A stretch of DNA of 64,000 nt from assembly GCA_036941025.1 (NCBI GenBank), contig JAYMNP010000001.1:2192501-2256500 (forward strand), written 5' to 3'. The translations under genes and the position numbers were made by a program. Source of the DNA: Lachnospiraceae bacterium JLR.KK002. Lineage in GTDB: Bacteria; Bacillota; Clostridia; Lachnospirales; Lachnospiraceae. A model generated the notes under the pieces. It was given only the letters and a program-made list of their open reading frames with translations, had not been told where the DNA came from and did not search any database. Shown in pieces: positions 9,728 through 20,070 of the stretch. The first letter of the stretch is position 1, and each line of letters starts with the position of its first letter.

Positions 9728-9828
9728 AAGAAAAGCACCCACTCCCAGGGGTGGATGCCTCTTGATTGGGAAAATGCTCTATTGAGCACCGCCTAACCTG
9801 CTGGCAGACAGGTTAGGCATTTTTATTT
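9728..9828 (+). ncRNA. Candidate antitoxin RNA of a type I toxin-antitoxin module
   Basis: A roughly 100-nt transcript is predicted from the promoter at 9693-9721 to the terminator hairpin at 9791-9818 (GCCTAACCTG/CAGGTTAGGC plus T run). It runs convergently with the small toxin gene and overlaps its 3' end, so the two RNAs would share the complementary terminator region. This is the layout of txpA/RatA and bsrG/SR4-type modules. The ends are inferred from sequence, not measured. Confidence 0.6.
9791..9825. terminator. Shared terminator of toxin mRNA and antisense RNA
   Basis: Perfect 10-bp stem with 8-nt loop at 9791-9818, followed by ATTTTTA on the plus strand. It ends the antisense RNA and overlaps the toxin stop codon by its tail. 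Confidence 0.75.
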
Positions 9829-9939
9829 CTTCTTACTTCTCTTATCGAGAAAGGTCAGAAACGCAACAATCAAACTTCCAGAGGATATCAGCAAGCCAAT
9901 AATCCCAATGAATATTAAAATAATATCCGCAGCTGTCAT
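9823..9939 (-). CDS. Holin-like small membrane toxin (type I toxin candidate)
   Basis: 38 residues: MTAADIILIFIGIIGLLISS, then a second hydrophobic half and a basic tail FLDKRSKKK. One transmembrane helix followed by a short charged tail matches the 'putative holin-like toxin' peptides of Firmicutes type I systems. The start is firm: GGGAGGTG lies 8 nt before the ATG at 9939. The gene stands alone between secG and the FIST-GGDEF gene and is faced by an antisense RNA candidate. The family likeness is from memory, and toxicity is inferred from architecture. Confidence 0.75.
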   Translation of the reverse strand: MTAADIILIFIGIIGLLISSGSLIVAFLTFLDKRSKKK

Positions 9940-10166
9940 GATACGCACCTCCCTTCCTATGTATTCCGAAGAACCGGTCATTGGTTCGGGAGGCTGCCGC
10001 CCCTGTCATGGGCACTTTTCCATAATCGAAATATTACCACAGTTCGACAGGAATTTCAATCATGTTCTCTTTTCATGGAATATGTGGAAAGTGTTTCAAA
10101 ATCAATCTGAAAATAATCTCACAGAGCAAAAAGAAAGTCTGTAAACTGTTGCTCTGCAATATCATT

Positions 10167-11804
10167 TCAGATAACAACAACCCTGTTTTTCCCATTCTTC
10201 TTGGCTTTGTAGAGGGCTGCATCCACACGGGTGCACAGCTTATCCAGCGTATCGTCTTCTCTGGCCTGAGTTACCCCAAGGCTGACTGTCTGGGTCCGCA
10301 TGGCCGGGAAATCCGTATTGGCAAAACACTGGCGAATCAAATCCGCAATATAGGAAGCGGCGGAAAGTTCCGTATCATGAAGCAGCATCATAAATTCTTC
10401 CCCGCCCCATCGCCCGGAAGAAACATTCCGCATATAATCCGACTTTTCACTGTTCAGAAGATTGGCCAGTCCAATAATGACCGCATCTCCGGCCTGATGG
10501 CCGTAAGTGTCATTCACCTGCTTGAAATTGTCTATATCGAGCATGACCAGCGAAAATTTCCGATTCGGTTCACCGGCAATGGCCGCCTCTATCTGTGCCT
10601 GTATTTCCCTCCTGTTATAAAGCCCTGTCAGCCCGTCAATAATGGCCGCTGTCTTTAATTTCTCATTGGCCTGCTCCAGCTTCTGATTAATCTCCTCCAG
10701 TTCCAGGGATGTCATACTGATGAACGTGGCCAGACGTGACACCAGCGGCACCTTTGACAGGGAATTTTCCTCCGGGGAACTGCCTGCAGATACGGAAACC
10801 TTTTTCTCCCCTTCCCGCATGGCGGCGATTACAAGGGTTACATTGTGCTGATTCAGGTTCCCGCCGGTCCGCAGAAATTCTCCATGGGAAAAAAATCCGC
10901 TGGAAGATGAAATTTCCCGGAAGGGATAAATCTCATAAGTGGGTTCTTTGGTGGTCCAGAACGTACGTCTGGCGGCACAGGAAAAAATATGTAATAAATC
11001 AGGTGCAAATTCTGCAATCTTCCTGCTGTCCTGTTTGATACTCTCAACAATAGTACCCGGATCTCCGTAGGAAATCCGTACCACCGAGCCAATGTCCATA
11101 TCTGAGGTCATGGTAATGGAGCCATCCTCGTTGCTGGCTACGGGAGTACGCAGTATGGTGGTATCATTATGCTCATAGAATAATGGAAATTCCAGCGTAT
11201 TATAGAAAAAATTCTCATCATTTTTAATATTCAGATATTTACGGTACACATCATAAGCAGGAATTCCATCCAGTTCCTGTAATACCGAACCATTGGATTT
11301 GGTCACATGGAACTTCCGGCCCAGCGGTTTCCATCCTGTTACATTTATAGATTCCACATGGAATTCTTCACCCCCGTAAAACAATATCACGATGGACCGT
11401 TCGGAAATGTCCGCCCCTTTGGAAAACACACAGGAATCATCACTGGTTATATCATCGCTGCAGGCAACACCGCCGAAAATCTGAATATCCGGCCGTATAT
11501 TTTTCAGTCCGTCGCAAAATCGAGTCGTAGAGCCTTCCGGAATGGTAAAAAACATTTCCATGGCCTTCACCCAGGGATTTTCTTCTGCTTCCACCAGAAT
11601 CTCATCGGTAATGTGCCCCACACTGTCCTTTGACAAATCATACTGGAACAGCTTCACCTGCGTGGAGGGAAGCTCAAACACCGTACACACCACCGTAATG
11701 TTTCCGGACAACCGACAGTCAATAATATTTCCGCTGGTGGAACAGCCCATATAGGGCGTGTCCGGAAATATTTCTTCCACTGCCGCACATACAGACTGCA
11801 GCAC
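10167..11804 (-). CDS. FIST-domain sensor diguanylate cyclase, 5' end interrupted by a stop codon
   Basis: FIST and FIST_C sensory domains (about residues 1-350, thought to bind small ligands such as amino acids), a short coiled coil (LELEEINQKLEQANEKLKTA), then a C-terminal GGDEF domain with DGLTGLYNRRE, DIDNFKQVNDTYGHQ and intact WGGEEF. It should therefore make c-di-GMP if expressed. The coordinates start at an in-frame GTG with no clear ribosome site. The protein similarity continues upstream to an ATG at 11939 behind AGAAAGG, but codon 3 there is TAA, giving Met-Lys-stop and then FQFEYHDPEVF in frame. A good promoter lies just upstream of that ATG. The gene is probably a recent nonsense mutant or is made in shortened form. 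Confidence 0.8.
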   Translation of the reverse strand: MLQSVCAAVEEIFPDTPYMGCSTSGNIIDCRLSGNITVVCTVFELPSTQVKLFQYDLSKDSVGHITDEILVEAEENPWVKAMEMFFTIPEGSTTRFCDGLKNIRPDIQIFGGVACSDDITSDDSCVFSKGADISERSIVILFYGGEEFHVESINVTGWKPLGRKFHVTKSNGSVLQELDGIPAYDVYRKYLNIKNDENFFYNTLEFPLFYEHNDTTILRTPVASNEDGSITMTSDMDIGSVVRISYGDPGTIVESIKQDSRKIAEFAPDLLHIFSCAARRTFWTTKEPTYEIYPFREISSSSGFFSHGEFLRTGGNLNQHNVTLVIAAMREGEKKVSVSAGSSPEENSLSKVPLVSRLATFISMTSLELEEINQKLEQANEKLKTAAIIDGLTGLYNRREIQAQIEAAIAGEPNRKFSLVMLDIDNFKQVNDTYGHQAGDAVIIGLANLLNSEKSDYMRNVSSGRWGGEEFMMLLHDTELSAASYIADLIRQCFANTDFPAMRTQTVSLGVTQAREDDTLDKLCTRVDAALYKAKKNGKNRVVVI

Positions 11805-11986
11805 TTCCGGCTCCAGTACTTCGGAATATATCTGAAATATCTTTTGGGAAATCCGCTGTTCTTCACACCAGCGTCTGGATTCTGAAAGTTCTCCGGAAAA
11901 TACTTCCGGATCATGATATTCAAATTGAAATTATTTCATAACCGCCCCGTACCTTTCTGCAAAAACACCGTCTCTATCTGGTTTTT

Positions 11987-12014
11987 ATTATAACAGATTC
12001 CGGGGCTTTTTCAA
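11987..12014 (-). promoter_or_regulatory. Promoter of the FIST-GGDEF gene, overlapping the eno hairpin
   Basis: Minus strand TTGAAA (12014-12009), 16-nt spacer, TATAAT (11992-11987). A hairpin stem with arms about 11996-12009 and 12019-12032 overlaps it and may also act as the eno terminator, although no T run follows. Confidence 0.6.
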
Positions 12015-12057
12015 TGAGAAAGCTCCGGAATCCATATTTGAAATAAATGTCAGAATA

Positions 12058-13425
<1,368 letters not shown>

Positions 13426-13453
13426 TTACAGAAAATATGCATAAAAACGAATA

Positions 13454-14494
13454 TCAGGACTCGTAAGGCTGCGCCAGGGCGCCTCCGGCCTGCCGGAGAA
13501 TGGTCAGATTCCAGTTTTCCCGTCCTTTCAGCAAATCCAGGGTAGTTCCGTCCGTCAGGCGAAGCTGGGGCCGCAGCAGATTCCGGGGATAATTTTCCAC
13601 CACAAGAGCCTCCCTGCCGTCTGACAGTTCCACCATGGAACCTTTGGGATAAACCGGTACATAATTTAAAAATGCTTCTACCACTTTTTTATCAAACATG
13701 GTTCCGCAGCCGCCCATCAGATACTCCAGGGCTTCAGAAAAAGAACAGGCTTCTTTATAAGGGCGTTTGGATGACAGAGCGTCATACACGTCTGTCACAT
13801 GGATGATTTTCGCAAAGGGATGGATTTTTTCACCGGTCAGACCTTTCGGATAGCCGCTGCCATCCTCATTTTCGTGATGGCACAGTGCGCCCATCCGCAC
13901 TCTTGCAGGTATATTCCACTTTTCCGCCAGCATGTCATAAGACAGCTGAGGGTGCTGTTTCATGATTTCAAATTCCTGTGGATTCAGCTTTCCCGGCTTG
14001 TTCAGAATATCTTTGTCAATCAGCATTTTTCCCAGATCATGAAAAACTGCCGACACGCACAAATCAATTAAATCCTCTCTTCCATACCCCATTCCCATGG
14101 CAATTACCGTAGACAGCACAGCCACATTGACGGAATGGCGGTAAGTATAATCGTCAAAAGAACGCATATCCATCAAATCCAGCGAGACGGTTTTCGCCTC
14201 CAGAATCTGGTCCACAATTTTCTCCGCAAATTCCAGGGCCTTCTCCAGGTTCAGCTCCTGCAGAGAACGAACCGCAGCGTTGCGCAGTTCTGTGGAAATG
14301 GCCTCCTGAATACGGATGTCTTTGGACAGCTCATCCTCTATATAAATACCTGCGTAACCCAGCTCAGCCAGCCGGTTAATCAGCTCCTCTGTCAGCATTT
14401 TTCCATCTGCCAGCAAAATGCGGTCGGAAAAATCATAAATGCCCTTTCCCAGAATCATCCCCGGTTCCACTTTGCCTGTTTCTATATATCTCAT
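13454..14494 (-). CDS. HD-GYP c-di-GMP phosphodiesterase
   Basis: 346 residues with an N-terminal DUF3391-like region (about 1-110) and a C-terminal HD-GYP domain. The catalytic set looks complete: H120, H152-D153 (FHDLGK), H181, H206-H207 and G214-Y215-P216 (DGSGYPKGL). It should hydrolyse c-di-GMP to GMP or pGpG. The ATG at 14494 is preferred because GGTGG lies 5 nt upstream; a GTG nine bases earlier also fits. It lies between purB and eno on the same strand, with no receiver domain, so its input signal is unknown. Architecture resembles the gene at 28.9 kb, whose GYP motif is lost. Confidence 0.92.
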   Translation of the reverse strand: MRYIETGKVEPGMILGKGIYDFSDRILLADGKMLTEELINRLAELGYAGIYIEDELSKDIRIQEAISTELRNAAVRSLQELNLEKALEFAEKIVDQILEAKTVSLDLMDMRSFDDYTYRHSVNVAVLSTVIAMGMGYGREDLIDLCVSAVFHDLGKMLIDKDILNKPGKLNPQEFEIMKQHPQLSYDMLAEKWNIPARVRMGALCHHENEDGSGYPKGLTGEKIHPFAKIIHVTDVYDALSSKRPYKEACSFSEALEYLMGGCGTMFDKKVVEAFLNYVPVYPKGSMVELSDGREALVVENYPRNLLRPQLRLTDGTTLDLLKGRENWNLTILRQAGGALAQPYES

Positions 14495-14516
14495 TTTTAC
14501 CACCCATACAGCAAGA

Positions 14517-14547
14517 ATGTATCAGGGCTCTTTCCGCCCTGATACAT
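14517..14547. terminator. Perfect hairpin between purB and the HD-GYP gene
   Basis: A 12-bp perfect stem (ATGTATCAGGGC with GCCCTGATACAT) around a 7-nt loop. No T run follows on the minus strand. Likely the 3' end signal of the purine run. Confidence 0.55.
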
Positions 14548-14564
14548 TCCCTTTTTCTGAAAAC

Positions 14565-16016
14565 CTATACATTAATCTCGGCTGTCATGCCAAGAATCTC
14601 TTTATTCTTCTCCAAAACCGGCCGGACCTCCTGTGCCAGGAATTTCTCCACCTGGAGAGGCGCTCTGCCCACATATCTGGAAGGCTCCATGGACTGCTCC
14701 AGTTCTTCCAGGGTCAGGTTAAAGGCCGGGTCTGCCGCAATCAGATCCAGCAGATTATTATCTTTTCCTTCTTCTTTTACATGCTTTCCTGCTTCCATGG
14801 AAAGCTGACGGATTTTCTCATGCATTTCCTGACGGTTTCCGCCATTTTTCACCGCGTCCATCATGATATTTTCCGTTGCCATAAAAGGCAGTTCCGCCAT
14901 CATATGTTTGCGGATTACTTTCTCATATACCACAAGACCGTCCACCACGTTCAGGCATAAATCCAGAATTCCGTCTACCGCAAGAAAGCCCTCCGGTACG
15001 GAAAGGCGTTTATTAGCAGAATCATCCAGGGTACGCTCAAACCACTGGGTAGCAGAGGTAATGGCCGGATTCATTGCATCCACCATCACATACCGGGCCA
15101 GGGAAGCAATCCGCTCGCTGCGCATGGGGTTCCTCTTATATGCCATGGCGGAGGAGCCAATCTGGTTTTTCTCAAAAGGCTCTTCCACTTCCTTCAAATG
15201 CTGGAGCAGACGGATATCATTGGACATTTTATGAGCGCTGGCGGCAATTCCTGCAAGGACGTTCAGCACTCTGGTATCCACTTTCCTGGAATAAGTCTGT
15301 CCGGACACAGCATAACACTCTGAAAATCCCATTTTCTCTGCAATCATGGGGTCAATTTTGTCAATGGTTTCCTGATCTCCTGCAAACAGCTCCTGGAAAC
15401 TTGCCTGGGTTCCGGTGGTTCCCTTGGAGCCCAGCAGCTTCAGACTTCCCATCACGTATTCCAGATCTTCCAGATCCATCAGAAATTCCTGCAGCCAAAG
15501 AGAGGCCCGTTTTCCTACGGTGGTGGGCTGGGCCGGCTGAAAATGGGTAAAGGCAAGGGTTGGCAGATTCTTATAGGTATCGGCAAATCTGGCCAGTTCC
15601 GCAATCACATTCACCAGCTTCCGATGCACCAGCTTCAGGGCTTCTCTCATGACAATAACATCCGTATTGTCTCCCACATAGCAGGAGGTTGCGCCCAGAT
15701 GGATAATACCTGCCGCTTTGGGGCACTGCTGCCCATAAGCGTATACATGGCTCATCACATCATGCCTTACCAGCTTTTCCCGTTCCCTGGCCACCTCATA
15801 ATTGATATCCTCCGCATGGCTTTTCAGTTCCTCTATCTGTTCCTGTGTAATGACAGGTTTTCCGTTTTCACTTAAACCCAGTTCCAGCTCTGTTTCCGCA
15901 AGGGCTATCCAGAGCTTCCTCCAGGTACGGAATTTCATATCCGGTGAAAAAATATACTGCATTTCCTTACTGGCATATCGCTCTGATAAGGGGCTGTTAT
16001 ATCTGTCTGTCGACAT
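14565..16016 (-). CDS. purB: Adenylosuccinate lyase
   Basis: Catalyses two fumarate-releasing steps in purine synthesis: SAICAR to AICAR, and adenylosuccinate to AMP. 483 residues from the ATG at 16016, chosen for GGAAGGAG 6-7 nt upstream. The fumarase/aspartase-superfamily signature GSSAMAYKRNPMRSE is present, as are TSCYVGDNTD and the HFQPAQPTTVGKR region. It is the last gene of a run gpmI-purC-purF-purB with short spacers (32 nt to purF), consistent with one transcript. The length and C-terminal domain fit the longer (about 475-480 residue) PurB group found in many Clostridia. Confidence 0.96.
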   Translation of the reverse strand: MSTDRYNSPLSERYASKEMQYIFSPDMKFRTWRKLWIALAETELELGLSENGKPVITQEQIEELKSHAEDINYEVAREREKLVRHDVMSHVYAYGQQCPKAAGIIHLGATSCYVGDNTDVIVMREALKLVHRKLVNVIAELARFADTYKNLPTLAFTHFQPAQPTTVGKRASLWLQEFLMDLEDLEYVMGSLKLLGSKGTTGTQASFQELFAGDQETIDKIDPMIAEKMGFSECYAVSGQTYSRKVDTRVLNVLAGIAASAHKMSNDIRLLQHLKEVEEPFEKNQIGSSAMAYKRNPMRSERIASLARYVMVDAMNPAITSATQWFERTLDDSANKRLSVPEGFLAVDGILDLCLNVVDGLVVYEKVIRKHMMAELPFMATENIMMDAVKNGGNRQEMHEKIRQLSMEAGKHVKEEGKDNNLLDLIAADPAFNLTLEELEQSMEPSRYVGRAPLQVEKFLAQEVRPVLEKNKEILGMTAEINV

Positions 16017-16048
16017 GGTATGTTCTCCTTCCTTTGTCCGCTGCACTG

Positions 16049-17488
16049 CTATCTGTCATAATCTCCTCTGATGTCTTCTGTGGGTGGCTCCAGGGGATAT
16101 TCTCCTGAAAAACAGCCTTTACAGATGGGCAGTCCTTCCGCCATCTCCTGAAGACGCGAGATATTCAGGTAGCCTAATGTATCCGCACCGATAATCTGGC
16201 GGATTTCTTCCACAGACCTGTTGTATGCAATCAGCTGCTCCCGCTCCGGAATATCCGTTCCAAAATAACAGGGCCACAGAAAGGGCGGCGAAGAAATCCG
16301 CACATGCACCTCAGCGGCTCCTGCCTCCCGGAGCATACGCACGATACGGTCCGAGGTGGTTCCCCGGACAATGGAATCGTCAATCATAATGATTCGTTTA
16401 CCTCTGACTGCTTCCCTCAGCACATTCAGCTTCACCCGCACGCCGGACTCCCGGCTGCTCTGCCCCGGTTTAATAAAGGTCCGACCCACATAACCGTTTT
16501 TTACAAAGGCTGTCCCGTAGGGAATTCCCGATTCCAGGGAATATCCAAGAGCCGCCGCATTGCCCGATTCCGGTACTCCCGTCACCAGATCCGCCTCCAC
16601 CGGAGAATCCATGGCCAGAAAACGCCCTGCTTTGATTCTGGCGCCATAAACGCTGACGCCGTCGATATGGCTGTCCGGCCTTGCGAAATAAATATACTCA
16701 AAAATACATCTGGCCTCCTGCTCTTTCGGCAGACAGAGGCTGGTATCGGATTTGATTCCTTCCGGTGTAATGGCTACCACTTCTCCCGGCAGTACGTCCC
16801 GCACAAACTCCGCTCCGACCGTTTCCAGCGCGCAGCTTTCCGATGCGATGATCCAGGCATTATCGCGCTTTCCGATACAGAGAGGTTTAAAGCCAAAGGG
16901 GTCCCGGACGCCAATGAGCTTTCGGGGGCTCATAATCACCAGGGCATAGGCTCCTCTGATTTTCTCCGCCGCCCGGCGTACCGCTTCCTCCACGGTATGG
17001 GACTTTAAACGCTCTCTGGCAATGTGGTATGCAATCACTTCCGAATCAATGGTGGTCTGAAAAATCGCTCCGGTGTATTCCAGTTCTTTCCGCAGCTCGC
17101 CTGCGTTGATAAGATTCCCGTTATGGGCCAGCCCAAGGGTTCCTTTTACATAGTTCAGTACCAGCGGCTGTGCATTTTCACGGGTGGAAGCCCCGGCAGT
17201 GGAATAGCGCACATGCCCCACGCCGATATCTCCCTTCATTCCCTCCAGTGATTCCTGGGTAAATACTTCATTGACCAGTCCCATGCCTTTATGGGAAGTC
17301 ACCTTCCCTCTGGGGCCTGCGGTCTCGCTGACTGCAATTCCGCAGCTTTCCTGGCCTCTGTGCTGCAGTGCAAACAGCCCATAGTAAATGGTGGAAGCCA
17401 CATGGTTGCCGTCAAAATCATACATTCCGAACACACCGCATTCTTCCTGCGGTTTATCCAGGCTAAAATCCCTTTTTCTGTTATCCAT
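16049..17488 (-). CDS. purF: Amidophosphoribosyltransferase
   Basis: First committed step of purine synthesis: PRPP plus glutamine gives phosphoribosylamine. 479 residues. After a short leader comes the nucleophile Cys in EECGVFGMYDFDGNHV, the N-terminal glutaminase domain (HRGQESCGIAVS, GVGHVRYSTAG), and the PRTase domain with the PRPP loop RIIMIDDSIVRGTT. Cys residues in the C-terminal half (ICKGCFSGEYP, RCIFEYIYFARPD) suit the Fe-S type of PurF, which would be oxygen sensitive; this last point is an inference. Lies 17 nt downstream of purC and 32 nt upstream of purB. Confidence 0.96.
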   Translation of the reverse strand: MDNRKRDFSLDKPQEECGVFGMYDFDGNHVASTIYYGLFALQHRGQESCGIAVSETAGPRGKVTSHKGMGLVNEVFTQESLEGMKGDIGVGHVRYSTAGASTRENAQPLVLNYVKGTLGLAHNGNLINAGELRKELEYTGAIFQTTIDSEVIAYHIARERLKSHTVEEAVRRAAEKIRGAYALVIMSPRKLIGVRDPFGFKPLCIGKRDNAWIIASESCALETVGAEFVRDVLPGEVVAITPEGIKSDTSLCLPKEQEARCIFEYIYFARPDSHIDGVSVYGARIKAGRFLAMDSPVEADLVTGVPESGNAAALGYSLESGIPYGTAFVKNGYVGRTFIKPGQSSRESGVRVKLNVLREAVRGKRIIMIDDSIVRGTTSDRIVRMLREAGAAEVHVRISSPPFLWPCYFGTDIPEREQLIAYNRSVEEIRQIIGADTLGYLNISRLQEMAEGLPICKGCFSGEYPLEPPTEDIRGDYDR

Positions 17489-17505
17489 ATATTCTCCAGT
17501 CAGTT

Positions 17506-18384
17506 TTATGCGAATTTCTCTCCGGTTAAAAGTTCATATGCCTCTTTATATTTGTCCACTGTTTTTGTGACAACTTCCTCCGGCAGCAGGTAATCACTGT
17601 CCGGATTCTGCTTTAACCAGTCCCTCACAAACTGTTTATCAAAAGAGGGCTGGGATTTTCCAGGCTCATAGCCTTCCAGAGGCCAGAATCTGGAGCTGTC
17701 CGGGGTCAGCATTTCATCTCCCAGAACCACGCATCCATTTTCATCCAGTCCGAATTCAAATTTGGTATCGGCAATAATGATTCCTTTGCTCCGGGCATAT
17801 TCCGCACACTTTTCATATAACCGAATGGTATATTCCTGAATCTGTTTCGCATAATCCGCGCCTCTGCCCGGATGGAGCTTCTCCAGAATCTCCACACTTT
17901 CCTCAAAGGTAATATGTTCGTCATGAAGTCCGAGCTCCGCCTTGGTGGTGGGAGTATAGACGGGCTCCGGCAGTTTATCGGATTCTTTCAGCCCTTCGGG
18001 AAGCCTGATTCCGCATACGGTACCATTTTTCTGATAGCTCTCCCAGCCGCTTCCTGTAATATAGCCCCGCACAATACACTCCACGGGAAGCATATCCAGT
18101 TTCTTACATTTCATGCTGTTTCCGTCAAAATTCTCACTGCGGAAAAATTCCGGCATATCTGACGTTTCTGTGGAAATCATATGATTCGGCACAATATCTC
18201 TGGTAAAATCAAACCAGAACTTCGACATCTTTGTTAAAATCGCACCTTTTTGTGTAATTCTGTTTTTTAAAATAACATCAAAGGCGGAAATCCTGTCTGT
18301 GGCCACGATAATCAGGTTATCCCCGTTGTCATAGACCTCACGTACTTTTCCTTCTTTTATCGGTTTAAATTCCTGAATGCTCAT
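17506..18384 (-). CDS. purC: Phosphoribosylaminoimidazole-succinocarboxamide synthase
   Basis: ATP-dependent ligation of aspartate to CAIR to form SAICAR. 292 residues, the longer form of the family. Motifs: GKVREVYDNGDNLIIVATD at the N-terminus, TDRISAFDV, VECIVRGYITGSGW and the ATP-site segment FGLDENG. Start placed at the ATG at 18384, preceded by GGAGG at 5 nt spacing; an ATG four codons earlier lacks this spacing. It begins 15 nt after the gpmI stop and is followed by purF after 17 nt, so it belongs to the gpmI-purC-purF-purB run. Confidence 0.96.
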   Translation of the reverse strand: MSIQEFKPIKEGKVREVYDNGDNLIIVATDRISAFDVILKNRITQKGAILTKMSKFWFDFTRDIVPNHMISTETSDMPEFFRSENFDGNSMKCKKLDMLPVECIVRGYITGSGWESYQKNGTVCGIRLPEGLKESDKLPEPVYTPTTKAELGLHDEHITFEESVEILEKLHPGRGADYAKQIQEYTIRLYEKCAEYARSKGIIIADTKFEFGLDENGCVVLGDEMLTPDSSRFWPLEGYEPGKSQPSFDKQFVRDWLKQNPDSDYLLPEEVVTKTVDKYKEAYELLTGEKFA

Positions 18385-18399
18385 TGATTCCTCCATGTC

Positions 18400-19941
18400 T
18401 TATCGTTTTACCAGCAGTGATTTTCCGGTCATCTCTTCCGGCTGCTCCATTCCCATAATTTCGATTAAAGTAGGCGCAATATCTGCCAGGCAGCCGCCCT
18501 CCCGCAGGGTATATGCATCATCATAGTTAATCAGAATAAAGGGAACCGGATTGATGGTATGGGCCGTAAAGCTCTCCCCTGTATTGTAATCAATCAGCTG
18601 CTCCGCATTTCCATGGTCTGCGCACAGGAACATAACGCCGTCCACTTCTTTCAATGCTGCCACTGCTTTTCCCACGCAGGTATCCACTGCTTCCACAGCC
18701 TTGATGGCTGCCGCTTCCACACCGGTATGGCCCACCATGTCAGGATTGGCAAAGTTAATGATAATCACATCATATTTGTCGGATTTGATGGCGTCCACCA
18801 GCTTGTCGCATACCTCGTATGCGCTCATTTCCGGTTTCAGGTCGTAAGTTGCAACTTTGGGGGAATTTACCAGAATACGGTCTTCTCCCTGATTGGGCTC
18901 TTCCACGCCTCCGTTGAAAAAGAAAGTAACATGGGCATATTTCTCTGTCTCGGCAATTCTGGCCTGGGTCTTGCCGTTGGCTGCCAGAAATTCTCCGAAT
19001 GTATTGGTCAGCTCCACTTTGTGGAATGCAATTGTTTTATTGGGGATGGTCACATCATACTCGGTAAAGCAGATGTAGGTCACATCTTTTCTTGGCCCTC
19101 TGTCAAATCCGTCAAATTCATCCATACAGAAGGTTCTGGTTATCTCTCTCGCCCGATCAGGACGGAAATTGAAGAAAATAATGGTATCTTTGTCCTGGAT
19201 GGTTGCCACCGGCTTCCCGTCCTTTTCCACTACGGTGGGAACCACAAATTCATCCGTTACAGCTTCCGCATAGGAAGCTGCCACCGCCTCCACTGCATTG
19301 GACGTGCGGTTTCCTTCTCCCAGGACAAGGGCTTTGTATGCCTTCTCCACTCTGTCCCAGCGGTTGTCACGGTCCATGGCGTAATAACGCCCGGATACCG
19401 TAGCGATTTCTCCCACGCCGATTTCCTTCATTTTTGCTTCCAGTTCTTCCATAAATCCTTTTCCGGAAGTGGGAGCCGTATCACGTCCGTCCAGGAAGCA
19501 GTGTACGTACACTTTCTCAATCCCTTCCCGTCTTGCCAGTTCCAGCAGTCCGTATAAATGGGTATTGTGGCTGTGTACGCCTCCATCGGATAACAGTCCG
19601 TAGAGGTGCAGGGCGGAATTGTTCTCTTTTGCATTCTTCATGCCCTTCAGCAGCGCTTCATTCTTAAAGAAATCTCCGTCTTCAATTTCTTTGGTAATTC
19701 TGGTCAGCTCCTGATAAACAATTCTTCCGGCTCCCATATTCAGATGGCCTACCTCGGAGTTCCCCATCTGTCCGTCGGGAAGTCCTACGGAAAGTCCGCT
19801 GGCATAACCTCTGACAAAAGGACAGTCCTTCATCAGTCCGTCGATATTGGGTGTATTTGCCTCATACACCGCATTTGCTTCCTGCTTTTCATTTAAACCA
19901 AAACCATCCAGAATCATCAATACTGTGGGTTTCCTGCTCAT
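18400..19941 (-). CDS. gpmI: 2,3-bisphosphoglycerate-independent phosphoglycerate mutase
   Basis: Interconverts 3- and 2-phosphoglycerate in glycolysis; a Mn-dependent enzyme of the alkaline phosphatase superfamily. 513 residues. Motifs: LMILDGFGLN with the first metal aspartate, the phosphoserine loop GQMGNSEVGHLNMGAGRI, the HCFLDGRDTAP segment, and the metal-binding NFANPDMVGHTG and LCADHGNAE. The true start is the ATG at 19941; the frame extends 32 codons further up, but those read like spacer. First gene of a run with three purine genes, an unusual partner set. Confidence 0.97.
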   Translation of the reverse strand: MSRKPTVLMILDGFGLNEKQEANAVYEANTPNIDGLMKDCPFVRGYASGLSVGLPDGQMGNSEVGHLNMGAGRIVYQELTRITKEIEDGDFFKNEALLKGMKNAKENNSALHLYGLLSDGGVHSHNTHLYGLLELARREGIEKVYVHCFLDGRDTAPTSGKGFMEELEAKMKEIGVGEIATVSGRYYAMDRDNRWDRVEKAYKALVLGEGNRTSNAVEAVAASYAEAVTDEFVVPTVVEKDGKPVATIQDKDTIIFFNFRPDRAREITRTFCMDEFDGFDRGPRKDVTYICFTEYDVTIPNKTIAFHKVELTNTFGEFLAANGKTQARIAETEKYAHVTFFFNGGVEEPNQGEDRILVNSPKVATYDLKPEMSAYEVCDKLVDAIKSDKYDVIIINFANPDMVGHTGVEAAAIKAVEAVDTCVGKAVAALKEVDGVMFLCADHGNAEQLIDYNTGESFTAHTINPVPFILINYDDAYTLREGGCLADIAPTLIEIMGMEQPEEMTGKSLLVKR

Positions 19942-20035
19942 AAGATGTTCATCTTCCTTTCTCTGTTCTGATTTGATAATTTTACAATATGATATGGTAA
20001 CCTGTTCCCATCCGGGCGGTATAATATCCGTGCAC

Positions 20036-20065
20036 ATTATAACACACTCTGACCGGAAAATACAA
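20036..20065 (-). promoter_or_regulatory. Promoter of the gpmI-pur run
   Basis: Minus strand TTGTAT (20065-20060), 18-nt spacer, TATAAT (20041-20036), in the 129-nt gap behind capA. No guanine riboswitch or PurR-box pair was recognised. Confidence 0.55.
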
Positions 20066-20070
20066 TCAGT

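Noticed and set aside
11654..11923. Frame with an ATG beside the FIST gene start
   Set aside because: It lies in another frame from the FIST domain and has no family features; a shadow of the interrupted gene.
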